Positions 12,116 to 20,514 of a stretch of DNA of 64,000 nucleotides are shown piece by piece. Made by a program: the position numbers and the translations under genes. Below the pieces are notes generated by a model that did not search any database, had not been told where the DNA came from, and saw nothing but the letters and a program-made list of their open reading frames with translations. Source of the stretch: Mycobacterium vicinigordonae. Its GTDB lineage: Bacteria > Actinomycetota > Actinomycetes > Mycobacteriales > Mycobacteriaceae. The stretch is taken from positions 1,674,001 through 1,738,000 of the forward strand of contig NZ_CP059165.1 of NCBI RefSeq assembly GCF_013466425.1, written 5' to 3'. Numbering within the stretch: position 1 is the first letter of the stretch; every line of letters starts with the position of its first letter.

Positions 12116-12603
12116 AACTCGACCTGAACCTGCTGCACAAGCCCCGTCCAAAAGAAGAGCGGCGCACACCCCTTCACCTGTTCGGCGGCCGCATCCGTAC
12201 CTCGACGATCGTGTTGATCGTGCTGTTCTTCGCGCTGTGGTGGACCTACGACACTTACCGCCCGGAGCCAGCGACGGCACCCAGCAACACGCCGCAACTC
12301 GTGCCGCCCGGCTACGTGCCGGACCCCAACTACACCTGGGTGCCGCGAACCCGGGTGCAGCAGCGACCGCAGGACACGCCCACCTACACGCCGACCCGGA
12401 CGTCGACGCCGACGACCACCCCGCCGCCGCCCCCACCGACGACGACCACCACCACGCCGGCGTTCCCGCCGCCGTTGCCGTGTCTGCTGCCGCCGCCGTT
12501 CTGTCCAGCGACGTCTTCGCCGTCTCCGAGCCCGACTGAACTGCCCCAGCAACCGCTGCCTGGGCAGGCCCCAACGCCCACGTCCACGCCACCCGGACGC
12601 TGA
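12112..12603 (+). CDS. Proline/threonine-rich single-pass membrane protein, Rv3103c type
   Basis: 163 residues. A cytoplasmic basic N-terminus (about 1-29) precedes one membrane helix (about 30-46, [17 protein letters not shown]). The rest is an extracytoplasmic, low-complexity tail rich in Pro and Thr (about 95-163), consistent with a cell-wall-spanning stalk. No catalytic motif. It is translationally coupled to the mechanosensitive-channel gene and lies 44 nt before ftsE, the same order as Rv3104c-Rv3103c-ftsE. Function unknown. Confidence 0.8.
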   Translation: MKLDLNLLHKPRPKEERRTPLHLFGGRIRTSTIVLIVLFFALWWTYDTYRPEPATAPSNTPQLVPPGYVPDPNYTWVPRTRVQQRPQDTPTYTPTRTSTPTTTPPPPPPTTTTTTPAFPPPLPCLLPPPFCPATSSPSPSPTELPQQPLPGQAPTPTSTPPGR

Positions 12604-12647
12604 CTTTCGCGCGGTGCTCAGACACACCGCTACACTGGCGTGCCGTG

Positions 12648-13340
<693 letters not shown>

Positions 13341-14237
13341 GTGCGCTTCGGATTTCTGGTCAACGAGGTTCTTACGGGGCTTCGCCGCAATGTCACCATG
13401 ACGATCGCGATGATCCTCACGACGGCGATCTCGATCGGTCTGTTCGGCGGCGGTCTGCTGATGGTTCGGCTCGCCGACAAATCGCGGGCCATCTATCTGG
13501 ACCGCGTCGAGACGCAGGTGTTCCTCACCGAGGACATCTCGGCCAACGACCCCGACTGCAGCGGTGCGGTGTGTAAGGCGCTGCGCAACAAGATCGAGAG
13601 CCGGCAGGACGTCAAGGCGGTGCGGTTCGTCAACCAGGAAGCCGCCTACACCTCGGCGATGAAGAAGTTCCCGGAGTTCAAGGAATACGCCGGCAAGGAC
13701 TCCTTTCCGGCGTCGTTCATCGTCAAACTCAACAGTCCCGACCAGCACACCGAATTCGCCGCTGCGATGGAGGGCCAGCCCGGCGTGCGCGGCACCCTCA
13801 ACGAGAAACAGCTGATCGACCGGCTGTTCGCGGTGTTGGACGGCTTGAGTAATGCTGCGTTCGCGGTGGCGCTGGTACAGGCGATCGGGGCCGTCCTGCT
13901 GATCGCCAACATGGTGCAGGTAGCCGCCTATACGCGAAGAACCGAGATCGGCATCATGCGATTAGTGGGCGCCAGCCGCTGGTATACCCAGTTGCCGTTC
14001 CTGGTGGAGGCGGTGTTCGCCGCGACGATCGGGGTGGTGATTGCGATCCTGGGCTTGATCGCGGTGCGCGCGTGGTTCCTCGAAGACGCGCTAAGCGAGT
14101 TCTACAACGCCCACCTGATCGCCCGAGTGGACTACGGTGACATCTTCTTCCCGGTATCGCTGATCCTGCTGGCACTGGGGGTGGCGATGTCGGGGTTGAC
14201 GGCCTACACCACGCTGCGCCTCTACATACGGCGGTAG
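13341..14237 (+). CDS. ftsX: Cell division membrane protein FtsX
   Basis: 298 residues. One N-terminal membrane helix (about 21-43), a large extracytoplasmic domain (about 45-170) with a Cys pair ([10 protein letters not shown]), and three C-terminal helices (about 172-195, 225-250, 270-290) in the FtsX/MacB permease arrangement, with [14 protein letters not shown] between them. It starts with GTG immediately after the ftsE stop. The extracytoplasmic domain activates a peptidoglycan hydrolase in other mycobacteria. Confidence 0.95.
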   Translation: MRFGFLVNEVLTGLRRNVTMTIAMILTTAISIGLFGGGLLMVRLADKSRAIYLDRVETQVFLTEDISANDPDCSGAVCKALRNKIESRQDVKAVRFVNQEAAYTSAMKKFPEFKEYAGKDSFPASFIVKLNSPDQHTEFAAAMEGQPGVRGTLNEKQLIDRLFAVLDGLSNAAFAVALVQAIGAVLLIANMVQVAAYTRRTEIGIMRLVGASRWYTQLPFLVEAVFAATIGVVIAILGLIAVRAWFLEDALSEFYNAHLIARVDYGDIFFPVSLILLALGVAMSGLTAYTTLRLYIRR

Positions 14238-14239
14238 CC

Positions 14240-14740
14240 ATGGCCCAAAAGTCGCAGTCCAAGCGACGTGCCGACGGCAGGCAGATCATCGCCAGTAACC
14301 GCAAGGCCCGGCACAACTACTCGATCCTTGAGGTGTTCGAGGCTGGCGTGGCGCTGCAGGGGACCGAGGTGAAAAGCCTCCGTGAGGGGCATGCGTCGCT
14401 GGTCGATGCGTTCGCCACGGTTGACGACGGCGAGATCTGGCTCCGCAACGTACACATCCCGGAATACCGGCATGGCAGCTGGACGAACCACGAGCCGCGG
14501 CGCAATCGCAAGCTGCTGCTGCACCGGCGCCAGATCGACACGCTGATCGGCAAGATCCGCGAGGGCAACTACGCACTGGTGCCGTTGTCGATGTATTTCT
14601 TCGAGGGCAAGGTCAAGGTTGAGTTGGCGCTGGGGCGGGGCAAGCAGGCGCACGACAAACGTCAGGACATGGCCAAGCGGGACGCGCAGCGTGAGGTGGT
14701 CCGCGAGCTGGGCCGACGGGCCAAGGGGATGGGTTCATGA
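14240..14740 (+). CDS. smpB: tmRNA-binding protein SmpB
   Basis: 166 residues. Conserved family blocks: [49 protein letters not shown], and the basic C-terminal tail [14 protein letters not shown] that enters the ribosomal mRNA channel. It binds ssrA RNA and rescues stalled ribosomes. The gene starts 2 nt after ftsX, so it shares that transcript, and its partner ssrA is only 2.1 kb downstream. Confidence 0.96.
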   Translation: MAQKSQSKRRADGRQIIASNRKARHNYSILEVFEAGVALQGTEVKSLREGHASLVDAFATVDDGEIWLRNVHIPEYRHGSWTNHEPRRNRKLLLHRRQIDTLIGKIREGNYALVPLSMYFFEGKVKVELALGRGKQAHDKRQDMAKRDAQREVVRELGRRAKGMGS

Positions 14741-14771
14741 CCGTTCACGACGGCGGGCCTACTATCCGAGC

Positions 14772-15617
14772 ATGGCCGACCGACCTCTGACCCTGCTCGA
14801 CAAGTCCGACGTGCTCGGTGGTCTTTTCGCCGTGTGGGACGACCTGGACACGCTGCTGAACGGCGTGGCCGAGACGCAGTGGCGGGCGCCGAGCGCGCTG
14901 GCCGGCTGGGACGTCAAGGCTGTGGTGTCGCACATCGTCGGCACCGAGTCCTTCCTTTCCGGTGTTCCGGCGCCAGAACCAGACGTCGACGTCAAGGCCC
15001 TCGACCATGTGCGCAACGACATCGGCGCCTTAAACGAGTGCTGGGTGCGTCACCTGCGCGGAGAACCCGGAGTGCAGGTACTGCAGCGGTTCCGCGACGT
15101 GACCGCGGCTCGACGCCAGGTTCTTCAGAACATGTCCGAGGATGAGTGGAACGCGCAGTCCTTCACCCCCGCGGGCCCGGACAGCTACGGACGGTTCATG
15201 CGGATCCGGGTGTTCGACTGCTGGATGCACGAGCAGGACATTCGGGTGGGACTGCGGCGGCCACCTGCGGATGAGGAACTGGACGGACCGGCGGCACGGC
15301 TGTCGCTCGACGAGATTGCGGGCTCCATGGGGTTCGTGGTCGGCAAGCTCGGCAAAGCCCCTGAGGGCTCGCGGGTGCTGTTGGACCTCACCGGCCCTCT
15401 GGCGCGTTCGGTGCGGGTCAGCGTCGATGGTCGCGCCCGGGTAGTCGACGACTTCGGTGACGCCGAGCCGACCGCGACGATCCGGGTGGATGCGTTGCAG
15501 TTCACCCGCCTGGCTGGCGGGCGGCCCCTGTGCCCGGCGCGCAGTCAGGACGTGGAGCTGCAGGGTGACCGGGACGTGGCGGCACGGATCGTCGAGAACT
15601 TGAATTTCGTTATCTGA
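14772..15617 (+). CDS. Maleylpyruvate isomerase/DinB-family protein, Rv3099c type
   Basis: 281 residues from ATG at 14772 (MADRPLTLLDKSDVLGG). The N-terminal two thirds is a four-helix DinB-like bundle (landmarks ALAGWDVKAVVSHIVGTESFLSG and IRVFDCWMHEQDIR); these conserved His residues bind metal in mycothiol-dependent relatives. The C-terminal part (about 190-281) resembles an SCP2-like lipid-binding fold (LDLTGPLARSVRVSVDG). Mycothiol-dependent S-transferase or isomerase activity is the family expectation; the substrate is unknown. Position after smpB matches M. tuberculosis. Confidence 0.75.
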   Translation: MADRPLTLLDKSDVLGGLFAVWDDLDTLLNGVAETQWRAPSALAGWDVKAVVSHIVGTESFLSGVPAPEPDVDVKALDHVRNDIGALNECWVRHLRGEPGVQVLQRFRDVTAARRQVLQNMSEDEWNAQSFTPAGPDSYGRFMRIRVFDCWMHEQDIRVGLRRPPADEELDGPAARLSLDEIAGSMGFVVGKLGKAPEGSRVLLDLTGPLARSVRVSVDGRARVVDDFGDAEPTATIRVDALQFTRLAGGRPLCPARSQDVELQGDRDVAARIVENLNFVI

Positions 15618-15790
15618 CAGCTTCTTTCGCGAAGCGGCGGTTGTCCCTCTACCGAGTGGGTGCGATGCCAGCGGGATATCTCACAACATTGCCGCACATG
15701 TTGGGCTTGCGGAATTGGTGGGTAGTCGATCTAACAGGGCCCGCCATTGGCGTCACCGCCACAAGTCAACATTTGGAGGTTACAACCGTA

Positions 15791-16753
15791 ATGACTGCAA
15801 CGGATACAACCAGACTGCTTGCGCAGCTGCGAACCCTGCTCGATCTGACCAACACCGAAATCCAGATCGCCGAAACCCGCGTCGCCCAGGCACGCACTGA
15901 GGCAGTACGCCGTGAACTGCAGCAAAACGCCGGCAACGGGCGTGAGCGTGCGGAAGCAATCGAAGGTGCGATCCGCGATCTGGGCGGATTCCCCGATGTC
16001 ATCGGGCCGCTGCTGGGGCGCGCTGCCGCGGTCGTCAAAGCGCTAACCGAGCAGGCGCAACCGTTCGACGAGGCGCTGCTGGGTGACCTTGCACTTGAGG
16101 ATCAGCTTCTGGACCGCGCGCGATACGCCAAGGCGCTGGCCGTCGCCGCGAAGGCCAAAAACATCGAGAACTTGGCGGATCGTCTGATCACCGCGCACTC
16201 GGCCACAGTCGATTGGCTGACCACGGTGCTCGCCGAAGACGCGCTCGGCGGTCCGGCAGCACTGCGCCGCACACCCCTGCAAGCCGCCGCCGGTACTGCG
16301 GTGAAGCTGGTCAACCTGCCGGTCAATTGGTCGGTCCGCGGTCTCGACAAGGCCTTCGAAGCACTCCGTTCTGCCGGACCGACGCTGAACGAACTGGTCG
16401 AACGCAGCGGCAACGCCACCGAGATCGCCGCGAAGGCGCTGACCGCGTCCCGCGACGCCGCGCTCGAGGCCGCAGAAAAAGTGACGCGCCGTGAGGGCGC
16501 TGACCGGGCGGCCGACGTGCTGCATTACGGGCGCACCGCAGCCGGTGTGCTGGACGCCGCCGAACTTCCCATCGCCGACTACGACGAACTCAATGTCAGT
16601 GACGCGATCGCGGCGGTAAAGGAGCTTGAAGCTCCCGAGGACCTGCGGGCGATCATCGCCTACGAAGAGGCCCACAAGAACCGCCAGCGCATCGTCTCGG
16701 CGGCTCAGACTCGGGTGGCAGCCATCGCCCAGGAAGTCGTCGGCATCAGCTAA
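15791..16753 (+). CDS. Helical, ferritin-like-domain protein of unknown function
   Basis: 320 residues from ATG at 15791, behind a good site (TTGGAGG, about 10 nt upstream). Strongly alpha-helical and Ala-rich. The segment about 90-230 (AKALAVAAKAKNIENLADRLITAHSATVDWLTTVLAED) has the helix pattern of ferritin-like four-helix proteins, but I do not see a full set of iron ligands. No signal peptide. Mycobacterial hypothetical proteins of this type are common; no role is assigned. It ends 123 nt before ssrA, with a hairpin in between. Confidence 0.65.
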   Translation: MTATDTTRLLAQLRTLLDLTNTEIQIAETRVAQARTEAVRRELQQNAGNGRERAEAIEGAIRDLGGFPDVIGPLLGRAAAVVKALTEQAQPFDEALLGDLALEDQLLDRARYAKALAVAAKAKNIENLADRLITAHSATVDWLTTVLAEDALGGPAALRRTPLQAAAGTAVKLVNLPVNWSVRGLDKAFEALRSAGPTLNELVERSGNATEIAAKALTASRDAALEAAEKVTRREGADRAADVLHYGRTAAGVLDAAELPIADYDELNVSDAIAAVKELEAPEDLRAIIAYEEAHKNRQRIVSAAQTRVAAIAQEVVGIS

Positions 16754-16761
16754 GCGGCCCC

Positions 16762-16796
16762 GCTCGTGTGTCCCGGGCCGTACGGGGCGCACGAGC
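16762..16796 (+). terminator. Strong stem-loop after the ferritin-like gene
   Basis: A 13-bp stem (GCTCGTGTGTCCC / GGGGCGCACGAGC, two G-U pairs) with a 9-nt loop begins 9 nt after the stop codon. There is no U-tract, which is common for mycobacterial terminators. It separates the upstream gene from the ssrA promoter. Confidence 0.6.
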
Positions 16797-16815
16797 CCTT
16801 GGGAACAAAAACGCG

Positions 16816-16843
16816 TTGCCACCGGTTGTGCGCGGCGTACCAT
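16816..16843 (+). promoter_or_regulatory. Probable SigA promoter of ssrA
   Basis: TTGCCA (16816-16821), a 16-nt spacer, and TACCAT (16838-16843) lie 33 nt before the mature tmRNA 5' end. The match to housekeeping elements fits a highly expressed stable RNA. The transcription start is inferred, not seen. Confidence 0.5.
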
Positions 16844-16876
16844 GAGTTGTCCTGCCGGAAATCGGCAGGGATGCGA

Positions 16877-17244
16877 GGGGCTGAACGGTTTCGACTTCGC
16901 GCATCGAATCAAGGGAAGCGTGCCGGTGCAGGCAAGAGACCACCGTAAGCGTCGATGCAACCAATTAAGCGCCGATTCACATCAGCGCGACTACGCTCTC
17001 GCTGCCTAAGCGACAGCTAGTCTGTCGGACCGGGAACGCCCTCGCCCCGGACCCCGGCATCAGCTAGAGGGATCAACCGATGAGTTCGGTCGCGGGGCTC
17101 ATCGGGACACTAACAGCGACTGGGATCGTCATCCTGGCTTGTTCGCGTGACCAGGAGATCCGAGTAGAGGCATAGCGAACTGCGCACGGAGAAGCCTTGA
17201 GGGAATGCCGTAGGACCCGGGTTCGATTCCCGGCAGCTCCACCA
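16877..17244 (+). ncRNA. ssrA: tmRNA (ssrA)
   Basis: 368 nt from GGGGCTGAACGG to the encoded CCA. Both ends form the tRNA-like domain; the 3' part has the T-arm (GGTTCGATTCC) and acceptor strand. The tag frame is 16971-17009 (GCC to TAA) and encodes ADSHQRDYALAA, the mycobacterial degradation tag with the AA terminus recognised by ClpXP. It works with SmpB, encoded 2.1 kb upstream. The sequence appears intact, although a recombinase-bearing island begins within about 100 nt of its 3' end. Confidence 0.97.
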
Positions 17245-17269
17245 GTAGTACCCAGATAACTTCATATTC

Positions 17270-17344
17270 GAGACCTCCTTGCCGACGAGCAGAAGTGTCA
17301 TACCCGTGGAGTACCACTGGATGCACAGTCGGCAAGGAGGTCTC
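17270..17344. repeat. Perfect 17-bp inverted repeat covering the first recombinase's ribosome site
   Basis: GAGACCTCCTTGCCGAC (17270-17286) and its exact reverse complement (17328-17344) flank a 41-nt loop that contains a small nested hairpin (GTGG-AGTA-CCAC). The right arm holds AAGGAGG, the ribosome-binding site of the recombinase whose ATG is at 17348. In RNA the site would be buried. In DNA the same arms could be recombinase-binding sites. Located 26 nt after ssrA. Confidence 0.85.
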
Positions 17345-17347
17345 TGT

Positions 17348-18823
17348 ATGCGGATAGTCGTCGTCCAGAGAAGCGCCGATGCGGGCGAAACACTGCGCGC
17401 TCCCGACGGCGCGGCATCGCTGCCGTGGTCATCAGTTGCGCAGACGCTCGACCGGCACGATGTCCCCGACGGACTGCCGTTCATCGTCGACGACGATGGC
17501 TCACTGAACGGTTGCGACCGACTCAACACCTACCTGCTGACCGCGTGGCGTCAACGCGCCTACGACCTCGACAGCCTCCGGAGCTTCCACGCCTACCACC
17601 TCACGCGGCTGCTGCGGTTTATCCGAGCGCGCCGTCGCGGGGAATTGGTGGACCTCACCGCGGCAACGACTGAGGACATGACGGCTTACCGCGATGCCCG
17701 CCAGGCGGAAGTCCAAGACACCACACTGGCTACGGAATTCGGCTGCTTCTCCTCGTTCTTCTACTTCGCAGTCGAGGTCGGCTGGATGGCGAAAGATCCG
17801 ATCCCTCGCTGGGGCCGCAATAACCGCAACACCCTGATTTCCCACAAGCGGCGCGATCACCGCGCACGATTCCTTAAGGCGGCCCAGACCAGACACTTCC
17901 TGGACATCGGCATGCGCGGTGACGGCTGCGACCCGGCGAGTGCGCCCGGCTACCCCGAACGGGACTACGTGTACGGGCTGTTGCTCGCAACTACCGGTCT
18001 ACGCCGTGAGGAGTGTGCATTTCTCCTCGACGCCGAGGTGCCGGTCCCGGAAACGATGGGATCCGAGTCCATCCACGTCTTCGATCGGCTGGGCAAGAAG
18101 CAGGTGGTCCGATCCATCTACATCACCGCGCATGTAGCCCGCGCCACCGACCTCTACCGCCGGACGGAACGGCACCGGGTCGTGCAGGCGGCCCAACGCG
18201 GCCTCCGGACCAAGATCCGCGACGGCTCTCTGCTGGTGGTCGACGACCTGATCGAGCGGCGGGGAAAGCTCTATGTCGCCACAGGCTCCCAGCGCATTCC
18301 GCTGGTCCGTTTCACCAACAAGGACCGGGCCAAAGCCGTTCGCTTCCGCGATGACGGAACCATCGATCCACTTGCGTTGTTCGTCTCCCGCAGTGGACTC
18401 CCACCCGGTCTCGAACGCTGGAACCAACTCTTCGCTGACGCGCGAGACCGAGTCCGCCAATCCGGCCACCCGGAACAACCGCCCCGCCACGTTCACGTCA
18501 CGCCGCACACGATGCGGCACTCGTACGCGGTCCGGATGCTGGCCGCGCTCATGAAAGAAGGGCGATCCCGGGCAGGAGACCCGTACCTGCTGTTGGCAAA
18601 CCCTGTACTGACCGTCAAGGAACTGCTCGGCCACGCCAGTGTGCAGACCACCATGCACTACCTCCACGCCGCAGAAACATGGACCGAAGACGTTCCGGCC
18701 GCCCTCGCGGGAACCGCAGCCGACGTCGTAGGACACACCGATTCCGATCCCGGCCCGGATCCTGAGTCCATCGAGGACGACTGGGAATCAGACGTCGATC
18801 TCGTCGACGGAGACGTTCAATGA
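17348..18823 (+). CDS. Tyrosine recombinase 1 of the ssrA-linked element
   Basis: 491 residues from ATG at 17348, 3 nt after the inverted repeat that contains its AAGGAGG. N-terminal SAM-like core-binding domain (about 70-180), then a catalytic domain with Arg I in ATTGLRREE, box II HTMRHSYA, and GHASVQTTMHYLH, in which the Tyr lies 9 residues after the His. All expected catalytic residues are visible, so it should be active. The acidic C-terminus ends DVDLVDGDVQ. It overlaps the next gene by 4 nt (ATGA). Similar in order to TnpA of Tn554-type elements. It likely drives integration at ssrA. Confidence 0.88.
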   Translation: MRIVVVQRSADAGETLRAPDGAASLPWSSVAQTLDRHDVPDGLPFIVDDDGSLNGCDRLNTYLLTAWRQRAYDLDSLRSFHAYHLTRLLRFIRARRRGELVDLTAATTEDMTAYRDARQAEVQDTTLATEFGCFSSFFYFAVEVGWMAKDPIPRWGRNNRNTLISHKRRDHRARFLKAAQTRHFLDIGMRGDGCDPASAPGYPERDYVYGLLLATTGLRREECAFLLDAEVPVPETMGSESIHVFDRLGKKQVVRSIYITAHVARATDLYRRTERHRVVQAAQRGLRTKIRDGSLLVVDDLIERRGKLYVATGSQRIPLVRFTNKDRAKAVRFRDDGTIDPLALFVSRSGLPPGLERWNQLFADARDRVRQSGHPEQPPRHVHVTPHTMRHSYAVRMLAALMKEGRSRAGDPYLLLANPVLTVKELLGHASVQTTMHYLHAAETWTEDVPAALAGTAADVVGHTDSDPGPDPESIEDDWESDVDLVDGDVQ

Positions 18824-20514
18824 GGGGCTCTTACTCCACACCCGATGTGCCCGATAGCTCTGCGACGCCGACGACACCGTGCGACGGCAAGTTCACCTTC
18901 GAGTGGACCGACTACGACGATCAACTGGCAGTGACCATTGACCCGGCCACCTTCGATACGCCGGTTCTTGCGGGCGAGCTTGCTGTGACGTGGCTCCAAG
19001 TGCTTACCGAGTTCGGCCGCAATGAACGATCACTCACAACGGGTCTTCTGGATCTACTGCGGTCGATCGGTCTGTTGCCATTGACCGACGACGCCAAGTC
19101 CAAATTCGCCGTGCGCGACTTGCGCCGCTCACATTTGGACCTGTGGGAACTCAACATGCTGGCGCGGCATCGAGAAGCCAAATCTGACACCGCCTATCGC
19201 AAAGTCGTCCATGTCTTCGCCCTTCTCCGCAGACACGAAGACGACCACCCAGGCTCGCTTCACAAGGAGGTCGCGGACCGGTTAGCGCGACAACCGCGCC
19301 TATGGCATCACCGCAACGATGGACTGCCGCCCCTGAGCCCGGAGGAAATCCGAGCGTGGCGCCGCTGGGCTTACCAGAAGGCGAAGAGTGCCCTGACTCA
19401 GCCAGGCCGCGGCATCACCGACATCGACGTCCAGACCGCCACGCATGTGCTCCTCAGTCTTGCAACCGGCGAACCACCAGAAGTACTCCGTGCTTTGACA
19501 ATTCACGACATCGAGGCCACCGCCACAACCGAAGTAGAAGACTCATTGGCCGCGCTGTCGCCGGTCGACAGACTCGCTTACCTCGCCGAGAACGACCTCA
19601 TCGAATTGCTCCGCGTCCGATACACCAAGAACCGCGCCCACGAGACCTACGACGAGGTATATGGCCGCCGCGACACAGCGCCCTTCACCGCGTTTCGCTG
19701 GGCACTGATGCTCAACGCTGCGGCTCGTTCGGAATCCGGCCATCTGCCCCTGATCCTCATGAAGGACACTCGCGGAACGGTGAGGCAACCACCGTGGCAG
19801 CGCGCGATCTATCGGCTCTCTGAGATCGCGGAGCGGAACGGTCTTCCGCTGTCGGGGCCGAACCATTGGGCGCGGCTGCGTAAGGTTGCCACCACCCGCG
19901 AGGTGCTTGCCGACCCCAGGGCCTATTTGGCCAATGGCCGCCGCCACTCGGCGAAGACCTTCTTCGGCCACTACACCAACAGTTCGGTTCTGCGCGCCAA
20001 GGCCGGTCGCATTCTCATCGACAGCGTCAACGACATGTTCGACAGCGCCGTCAACGGTCCGACCATCGTCACGCCGGACGCTGAGCAAGCCATCCGAGCC
20101 GGTGCCGACGCACCAGGCCTTGACCCAGACACGGCCAGCGCTCTAGTGGCCGGCCAACTCGACGGACCCCACACCGGATGCCGCGACCCCCTCGACAGCC
20201 CCTACGAGAAGAAAGGCACCGTCTGCACCAAGTCGATCACCGGCACCTGCTTCGCATGCCCGAACGCGCTCATCACCCTGCACCACCTGCCGGCCGCCCT
20301 CGCGATCCAGGACATGACACATCCCGATCGCGCCGCCGACCCACGAACCTGGCAGACGCACTGGAAACCCATCTACGACACCATCACCGAGGTGGTCCTG
20401 CCGGCCTTCAGCCCTGACCAGATCCAGCGAGCCCGCCAGCAAGCGAACCTGACACCGATCGACGCAGGCGTTCTCAACGACATGCGTGGCGTCCCGGAAG
20501 CACCGGCATCGTGA
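18820..20514 (+). CDS. Recombinase-like protein 2, catalytic residues apparently missing
   Basis: 564 residues, overlapping both neighbours by 4 nt. Its layout parallels a tyrosine recombinase: TGEPPEVLRALTIHD where Arg I should be (Pro in place of Arg), LRKVATTREV for box II, and FGHYTNSSVLRAKAG where a Tyr is expected 9 residues after the His but is absent. It therefore looks like a structural or DNA-binding partner rather than a strand-cleaving enzyme. A Cys cluster (C454, C469, C477, C480) near the C-terminus ends in CPNAL and probably binds zinc; recombinase 3 has a similar cluster. Family assignment is by context and motif layout. Confidence 0.7.
   Translation: MRGSYSTPDVPDSSATPTTPCDGKFTFEWTDYDDQLAVTIDPATFDTPVLAGELAVTWLQVLTEFGRNERSLTTGLLDLLRSIGLLPLTDDAKSKFAVRDLRRSHLDLWELNMLARHREAKSDTAYRKVVHVFALLRRHEDDHPGSLHKEVADRLARQPRLWHHRNDGLPPLSPEEIRAWRRWAYQKAKSALTQPGRGITDIDVQTATHVLLSLATGEPPEVLRALTIHDIEATATTEVEDSLAALSPVDRLAYLAENDLIELLRVRYTKNRAHETYDEVYGRRDTAPFTAFRWALMLNAAARSESGHLPLILMKDTRGTVRQPPWQRAIYRLSEIAERNGLPLSGPNHWARLRKVATTREVLADPRAYLANGRRHSAKTFFGHYTNSSVLRAKAGRILIDSVNDMFDSAVNGPTIVTPDAEQAIRAGADAPGLDPDTASALVAGQLDGPHTGCRDPLDSPYEKKGTVCTKSITGTCFACPNALITLHHLPAALAIQDMTHPDRAADPRTWQTHWKPIYDTITEVVLPAFSPDQIQRARQQANLTPIDAGVLNDMRGVPEAPAS

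Noticed and set aside
12384..12600. Simple repeats in the Pro/Thr-rich gene as a CRISPR or satellite array
   Set aside because: The repetition reflects low-complexity Pro/Thr codons in an intact frame; there are no regular repeat-spacer units. No CRISPR array was seen anywhere.
16801..16840. GGAAC at 16802 as a fourth SigC-type promoter
   Set aside because: No CGACT lies 17 nt downstream; the region instead has a housekeeping-type TTGCCA/TACCAT pair for ssrA.
17157..17244. A tRNA gene suggested by GGTTCGATTCC and the encoded CCA
   Set aside because: It is the tRNA-like 3' end of ssrA; there is no anticodon arm, and the tag frame is upstream.
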